This document shows positions 59,811 through 64,000 of a DNA stretch of 64,000 nt, piece by piece (position 1 is the stretch's first letter; each line of letters opens with the position of its first letter). The stretch is from Halomarinibacterium sp041392205 (GTDB lineage Bacteria > Bacteroidota > Bacteroidia > Flavobacteriales > Flavobacteriaceae). The stretch covers positions 248,001 through 312,000 of the forward strand of contig JAWKMO010000002.1 in NCBI GenBank assembly GCA_041392205.1. The letters run 5' to 3'. The position numbers and the translations under genes are program-made. A model generated the notes under the pieces. The model did no database searches. It was not told where the DNA came from and saw only the letters and a list, made by a program, of their open reading frames with translations.

Positions 59811-61231
59811 TCATCATACTTCACGAGGTAGTAAGTTTGAGCGTTTTTTATATAAAATCCTTTTATAAAATAATTATCTAGTTTAAAAACAGTTTCTGCT
59901 GTAACAGATAGATTTTCATTTCCGTGCAATAAATCCAACGTATTCGTGTCGTTCATTTTGTCAAAAATATTCATAGGCACTTCTCCTTCCACAGTATTAA
60001 AGTTGTCATCAAACAAACCTGTAACTCTCACCGACTTTGTGTAGGTATATTCCCAGTAGCTATTGGTTGTCGGGTTTATTGAAATCGCTATCAAACCTCC
60101 AATTAAACCAAAATTTGTGCTTAAATAAAATGCATACCCCATCTGCTCAGACACACTCCCCAAGGTAATTTGATACGTATCATTTTCATAAAAAACAGAA
60201 AGAGCAATATCCCCTTCCCTTATTTTGCGAAAAAACTGTCTCGTCTTTTCCAATTCTCGATATTTCTGAAAATCGGCATTTTCAATTACTATTGGAGTGT
60301 TAATAAAATTTAAACTCTCATCTTCATGCGTTTCAATTTTTTTAATAACCTTATCTGAATTTAAATCAACTACTTGAAATTTGAGGTAGTCTGAATCTAT
60401 ACCTATCTGGAATAATTTATCTTTGTTCAAAAAGCTATTTGTTTGGGTACCAACTTTGGAGCCATCAATTCCTACATTTAATATTCTTTTTGTTTCTATG
60501 GTAAAACTTTTTAGACTTACATTAAGAATCTGTGTAAACTCTTTGTATTTATCTGAAGTTAAATACACAGTTTCACCCTTTTGATAAACTTTAAAATCTT
60601 TTGAAGTAGCTTCAAGGGAATTTGGATTTTTTTCGTCAATTAAACTAATATCTCTTTTGTCCACTAAGTCAAATAATTTTACACCTCGATCCCGACGATC
60701 TAATAAATCGTTTTCATTTAATACTATTTCATGAACTAAAGGCTTTTCAATATTATTAAATTCATAAATAGTTAACTGGGATTTGAAAAGAGGAACGGTT
60801 AAAATGTAAATAGAGTTTTGATAGCTAATAGCCTGTATAAACTTTTCTTTCCGTACTTTAAAATCTAATTCTGAAGAGATTCCATCCCCTGTATCAAAAT
60901 TGAAATGATATACTCCATAACTCCTACCATTAAGGGTATTAAGTAATAGAGAAATCTTATTTCCATGGATTTGATATCCTAAAATAGATTTAAATTTTGA
61001 AGATAGGTCAGGCGCTACAACACTTCCTATTTCATTAAAATTTGCGTCGTATAAAACGCCTGTAACTTTATCTCCTTCTTCTAAAAAAATTGCAAAATTT
61101 CCGGTGCTATCATCTACAACATTAAAAGACTGTTTTATGGTTCCAAAATCTCTTTTAATACTAGCTACTTTTTTTTGAGATTGTAAACTTAATATACATC
61201 CAAAAAGAAGAAAAAAAAGAAGGTGCTTCAT
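59807..61231 (-). CDS. secreted protein, function unknown
   Basis: A 474-residue protein with a signal peptide (MKHLLFFLLFGCILSLQSQ). The body is all-beta in appearance, with repeated short strands typical of a propeller (ILTVPLFKSQLTIYEFNNIE, VYLTSDKYKEFTQILNV), and no catalytic motif. I recognise no family. It follows metG on the same strand, 9 bases after its stop. Confidence 0.75.
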   Translation of the reverse strand: MKHLLFFLLFGCILSLQSQKKVASIKRDFGTIKQSFNVVDDSTGNFAIFLEEGDKVTGVLYDANFNEIGSVVAPDLSSKFKSILGYQIHGNKISLLLNTLNGRSYGVYHFNFDTGDGISSELDFKVRKEKFIQAISYQNSIYILTVPLFKSQLTIYEFNNIEKPLVHEIVLNENDLLDRRDRGVKLFDLVDKRDISLIDEKNPNSLEATSKDFKVYQKGETVYLTSDKYKEFTQILNVSLKSFTIETKRILNVGIDGSKVGTQTNSFLNKDKLFQIGIDSDYLKFQVVDLNSDKVIKKIETHEDESLNFINTPIVIENADFQKYRELEKTRQFFRKIREGDIALSVFYENDTYQITLGSVSEQMGYAFYLSTNFGLIGGLIAISINPTTNSYWEYTYTKSVRVTGLFDDNFNTVEGEVPMNIFDKMNDTNTLDLLHGNENLSVTAETVFKLDNYFIKGFYIKNAQTYYLVKYDD

Positions 61232-61240
61232 TTTAGGAAA

Positions 61241-63310
61241 TTAATTTATAGTAGCACCATTTTGAACCCCGGTGTCATCCGGATTTACAAAAACCAATTT
61301 CCCATCGGCGTTTTCGGTCATCAAAATCATTCCTTGACTTTCTACCCCGCGAAGGGCACGAGGGGCTAAGTTGACCAATACGGTAACTTTTTTGCCCACC
61401 ACTTCTTCTGGCGAAAAACTTTCAGCAATACCTGAAACAATGGTGCGCACATCGATACCCGTATCTACCTTTAGCACCAGTAATTTATTGGCTTTAGGCA
61501 TTTTCTCTGCTTCAATAATGGTACCTACACGCAAATCCAATTTGCTGAAATCATCAAAAGTAATGGTCTCTTTTTGTGGTGTTACTACTTTATTCATGGC
61601 TTCGTTTGCTTTTTTACTGGCTTCTAATTTTGCTAATTGCTGCTCAATTTGTTCGTCTTCAATTTTACTGAAGAGCAATTCACTTTCTCCTAGGGTATGA
61701 CCCGGTTTTAGTAATTCGGTCTTTTCTGAAACAGCATTCCATTTTAATGTCTGTTCGAGCGTAGTCGAGACCTCTAACATTTTCTTCAATTTATTCGATG
61801 TAAACGGTAAAAAAGGCTCACTCAATACTGCTAATGCGGTTGCAATTTGCAATGCTACATACATGACTGTTTGGGTACGTTCTTCATCCGTTTTAATAGT
61901 TTTCCAAGGCTCTTCATCTGCCAAATATTTGTTTCCTAATCGCGCTACATTCATCAATTCGGCTTGGGCTTCACGAAAGCGGTATTTTTCTATGGCACTG
62001 GCAATGACCTCGGGATAGGCCTTTAAAGTGTTTAGTGTTTCTTCATCAACCTCATTAAAAGTGGCTGCTTCGGGAACAACTCCGTGGTAATATTTATGGG
62101 TTAGCACTGTCACCCGATTGATGAAATTTCCAAAAATGGCCACCAATTCGTTGTTATTTCTGGCTTGGAAATCGGTCCAAGTAAAATCATTATCCTTAGT
62201 TTCAGGGGCATTGGCAGTTAACACATAGCGTAGCACATCCTGTTGGTTGGGGAATTCATCCAAATATTCGTGCAACCACACCGCCCAGTTTTTACTGGTA
62301 GATATTTTATTGCCTTCCAGATTTAAAAACTCATTGGCAGGAACATTGTCCGGAAGAATGTAACTCCCTTCCGCTTTCAGCATACTTGGAAAAATGATAC
62401 AGTGAAACACAATGTTGTCTTTTCCAATAAAATGCAACAGTTTCGTATCCTCACTTTTCCAGTAGGGTTCCCAGTCTTTCCCTTCTCTTTCTGCCCATTC
62501 TTTGGTGGAAGAAATGTAACCAATAGGGGCATCGAACCAAACGTAAAGTACTTTCCCTTCGGCTCCATCAACAGGCACAGGGATTCCCCAATCAAGATCA
62601 CGAGTTACCGCACGAGGACGTAAACCGTCGTCAATCCAGGATTTACATTGTCCATAGACATTGGTTTTCCAATCTTTTTGATGCCCTTTTAAAATCCAGT
62701 CCTTTAACCAATTTTCATATTGGTCTAAAGGTAAAAACCAGTGTTTGGTTTCTTTTAAGATAGGTTTACTTCCGGTAATGGCACTTTTAGGGTTGATAAG
62801 ATCGGTAGCATTATGCGAGGTGCCGCAACGCTCACATTGATCGCCATAACTTTCTTCATTGCCACATTTTGGGCAGGTGCCAATCACAAACCGGTCTGCC
62901 AAAAACTGTTGTGCATCTTCATCATATAATTGTTGGGTGACTTCTTCCACAAATTTTCTGTCCTCATAGAGCTTTCTGAAAAATTGCGAAGCTGTATCAT
63001 GATGTACTTTAGCCGAAGTACGTGAATAATTATCGAAAGAAATTCCGAAGTCTTCAAAAGACTTTTTAATAATGGCATGGTATTTATCCACTACTTGCTG
63101 CGGGGTGATACCTTCCTTTTTGGCTTTGATGGTGATAGGAACCCCGTGTTCATCGCTTCCGCAAATAAAAGCAACATCGTTATTTTGAAGCCGTTGGAAA
63201 CGTGCATAAATATCGGCAGGCACATACACCCCTGCCAAATGCCCAATGTGGACTGGGCCGTTGGTATACGGAAGTGCAGCGGTAATAGTATATTTTTTGG
63301 GATGGTTCAT
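61241..63310 (-). CDS. metG: methionine-tRNA ligase
   Basis: I start at ATG 63310 (MNHPKKYTITAALPYTNGPV), because a promoter box lies at 63327-63334; ATG 63316 is also possible and the open frame to 63358 is not used. HIGH motif: VHIGHLAG. Zinc ligands: CPKCGNEESYGDQCERCG. KMSKS variant: NKISTSKNW. The anticodon-binding helical domain follows, then a C-terminal tRNA-binding (EMAP-like) domain from about residue 590 (FSKLDLRVGTIIEAEKMP). An insert around residues 513-521 (EVSTTLEQT) is encoded by a dispersed repeat. Confidence 0.96.
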   Translation of the reverse strand: MNHPKKYTITAALPYTNGPVHIGHLAGVYVPADIYARFQRLQNNDVAFICGSDEHGVPITIKAKKEGITPQQVVDKYHAIIKKSFEDFGISFDNYSRTSAKVHHDTASQFFRKLYEDRKFVEEVTQQLYDEDAQQFLADRFVIGTCPKCGNEESYGDQCERCGTSHNATDLINPKSAITGSKPILKETKHWFLPLDQYENWLKDWILKGHQKDWKTNVYGQCKSWIDDGLRPRAVTRDLDWGIPVPVDGAEGKVLYVWFDAPIGYISSTKEWAEREGKDWEPYWKSEDTKLLHFIGKDNIVFHCIIFPSMLKAEGSYILPDNVPANEFLNLEGNKISTSKNWAVWLHEYLDEFPNQQDVLRYVLTANAPETKDNDFTWTDFQARNNNELVAIFGNFINRVTVLTHKYYHGVVPEAATFNEVDEETLNTLKAYPEVIASAIEKYRFREAQAELMNVARLGNKYLADEEPWKTIKTDEERTQTVMYVALQIATALAVLSEPFLPFTSNKLKKMLEVSTTLEQTLKWNAVSEKTELLKPGHTLGESELLFSKIEDEQIEQQLAKLEASKKANEAMNKVVTPQKETITFDDFSKLDLRVGTIIEAEKMPKANKLLVLKVDTGIDVRTIVSGIAESFSPEEVVGKKVTVLVNLAPRALRGVESQGMILMTENADGKLVFVNPDDTGVQNGATIN
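61749..61774. repeat. dispersed repeat captured in frame inside metG
   Basis: GTCTGTTCGAGCGTAG then TCGAGACCTC is a reverse copy of the 27046-27072 repeat (about 22 of 26 positions match). It keeps the metG frame open and encodes EVSTTLEQT between the anticodon-binding and C-terminal domains. Confidence 0.75.
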
Positions 63311-63326
63311 CTTCATAAATAAGTTG

Positions 63327-63334
63327 CAAAAATA
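63327..63334 (-). promoter_or_regulatory. promoter box for metG
   Basis: On the minus strand TATTTTTG matches TAnnTTTG, 17 bases before ATG 63310. Confidence 0.6.
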
Positions 63335-63350
63335 CGTATTTATAAACAGA

Positions 63351-63376
63351 AAAAGCATTCCCTAGTAGAGAATGCT
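63351..63376 (-). terminator. terminator of the DUF1501 gene
   Basis: On the minus strand AGCATTC and GAATGCT form a 7-bp stem followed by TTTT, downstream of the 63399 stop. Confidence 0.7.
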
Positions 63377-63398
63377 ATCTGTAAAAAACGAATAGGAT

Positions 63399-64000
63399 TT
63401 ATTTTATCAATATGGATTTACTGTAATGCTGTCCACCAAAACTAATGCGATAAATATACTGTCCATAACTTAATCGGGTTGCGGCTTTTTCCTTGATGTC
63501 AATACTATTTCGCCCAGCAAGGAATAGTTGGTTGGCAAGTGTTGCTATTTCTTTTCCTACCAAATCATATAATTTGATTACCCCATGAGAGGGGTGTGGA
63601 ACATTCATTTCTATATATACCGAATTATTTTTATACACAGGAACGTGTGTAAATCGCGTTACATTACTGAAATCATTATTCGATAATACCTGACATTCAA
63701 AACCAAGATCCAAATTTTGATAGGTTTGATTTAATAAAATTGTATTGACTACTGAAGAATCTAAACAAAACCAGTTGGTAAGTACAGTAGAATAGACATC
63801 TCTAAAATCGGAAGTTGGGATTAAATTATCATTGGCATCCCATTCATTAATATTGGGGTGTTCTCCTACAAAACCACTTCCGTTTAGCCCGGCACCAAAT
63901 AACATTACCGGTGAGGCAGCTCCGTGGTCGGTGCCTTCAGAGCCATTTTCGTAAGGTCTTCTTCCAAATTCTGAAATGGTCATTCCCAATACTTTATCAT
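63399..64000 (-). CDS. DUF1501 protein with T9SS-type C-terminus, 5' end outside window
   Basis: The minus strand is open to the window edge (about 200 codons); an internal ATG at 63989 is not the true start. TISEFGRRPYENGSEGTDHG is the DUF1501 signature (sulfatase/alkaline-phosphatase-like fold), with the conserved His in GTDHG. The C-terminal 75 residues (VYIEMNVPHPSHGVIKLYDL to HYSKSILIK) look like a T9SS sorting domain. DUF1501 proteins in Bacteroidota usually pair with DUF1800 proteins; the neighbour lies outside the window. Confidence 0.85.
   Translation of the reverse strand, partial: DKVLGMTISEFGRRPYENGSEGTDHGAASPVMLFGAGLNGSGFVGEHPNINEWDANDNLIPTSDFRDVYSTVLTNWFCLDSSVVNTILLNQTYQNLDLGFECQVLSNNDFSNVTRFTHVPVYKNNSVYIEMNVPHPSHGVIKLYDLVGKEIATLANQLFLAGRNSIDIKEKAATRLSYGQYIYRISFGGQHYSKSILIK

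Overview
The window comes from an AT-rich Bacteroidota chromosome, almost certainly a Flavobacteriaceae member. The evidence is the complete moxR-DUF58-batABCDE operon, proteins ending in type IX secretion (T9SS) sorting domains, a TonB-dependent receptor, DUF1080/GMC sugar genes, and repeated promoter boxes of the Bacteroidetes form TAnnTTTG with almost no Shine-Dalgarno sites. Small dispersed palindromic repeats (core like CTTCGACTGCGCTCAG) recur throughout.

Layout. 1-2565: a partial AlbA_2-type protein, an SDR and an aldo/keto reductase. 2734-11831: the Bat (aerotolerance) operon. 12074-15960: SulP transporter, CvpA, a small unknown protein, pheS. 16060-19653: a giant HYR-rich T9SS cargo protein. 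19761-24365: gpsA, a lipoprotein, yicC-gmk-nadD, an SdpI-like protein. 24371-34106: two divergent operons (DUF1080 x2, sugar isomerases, Gfo/Idh/MocA, MFS permease; and GMC dehydrogenase plus small subunit plus TIM barrel). Together these resemble a 3-keto-glycoside catabolic regulon, with a perfect LacI-type palindrome between them. 34178-44881: mixed metabolic and envelope genes (DUF547, Omp85-like barrel, azurin, YheT-like hydrolase, thioesterase, EamA, ArsC-like, DUF3298, a cystathionine gamma-synthase-like enzyme, gdhA). 44995-54128: a PorZ-like propeller protein, recO, a TonB receptor with a partner, a decayed outer-membrane gene, acs and a methyltransferase lipoprotein. 54353-58232: ssb followed by an unusual RNA island. 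58309-64000: a U32 peptidase-type tRNA modification protein, ferredoxin, an unknown secreted protein, metG and a partial DUF1501 T9SS protein.

The most remarkable region is 54740-58232. Two leader transcripts begin with nearly identical promoters. The first encodes a 36-residue peptide that contains all 20 amino acids and is followed by a terminator. The second encodes a 25-residue peptide whose last codons can form an antiterminator that excludes a strong terminator. Then come a TPR protein, a cluster of non-canonical tRNA-like genes, and a slipin (SPFH) protein. The cluster holds Asp-, Lys- and Phe-type cloverleaves, one tRNA disrupted by a dispersed repeat, and two that look circularly permuted, with the 3' half encoded upstream of the 5' half. 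My inference is a translation-sensing (attenuated) operon that supplies or repairs tRNA-like RNAs when translation stalls. The sequence structures are visible directly; the function is hypothesis.
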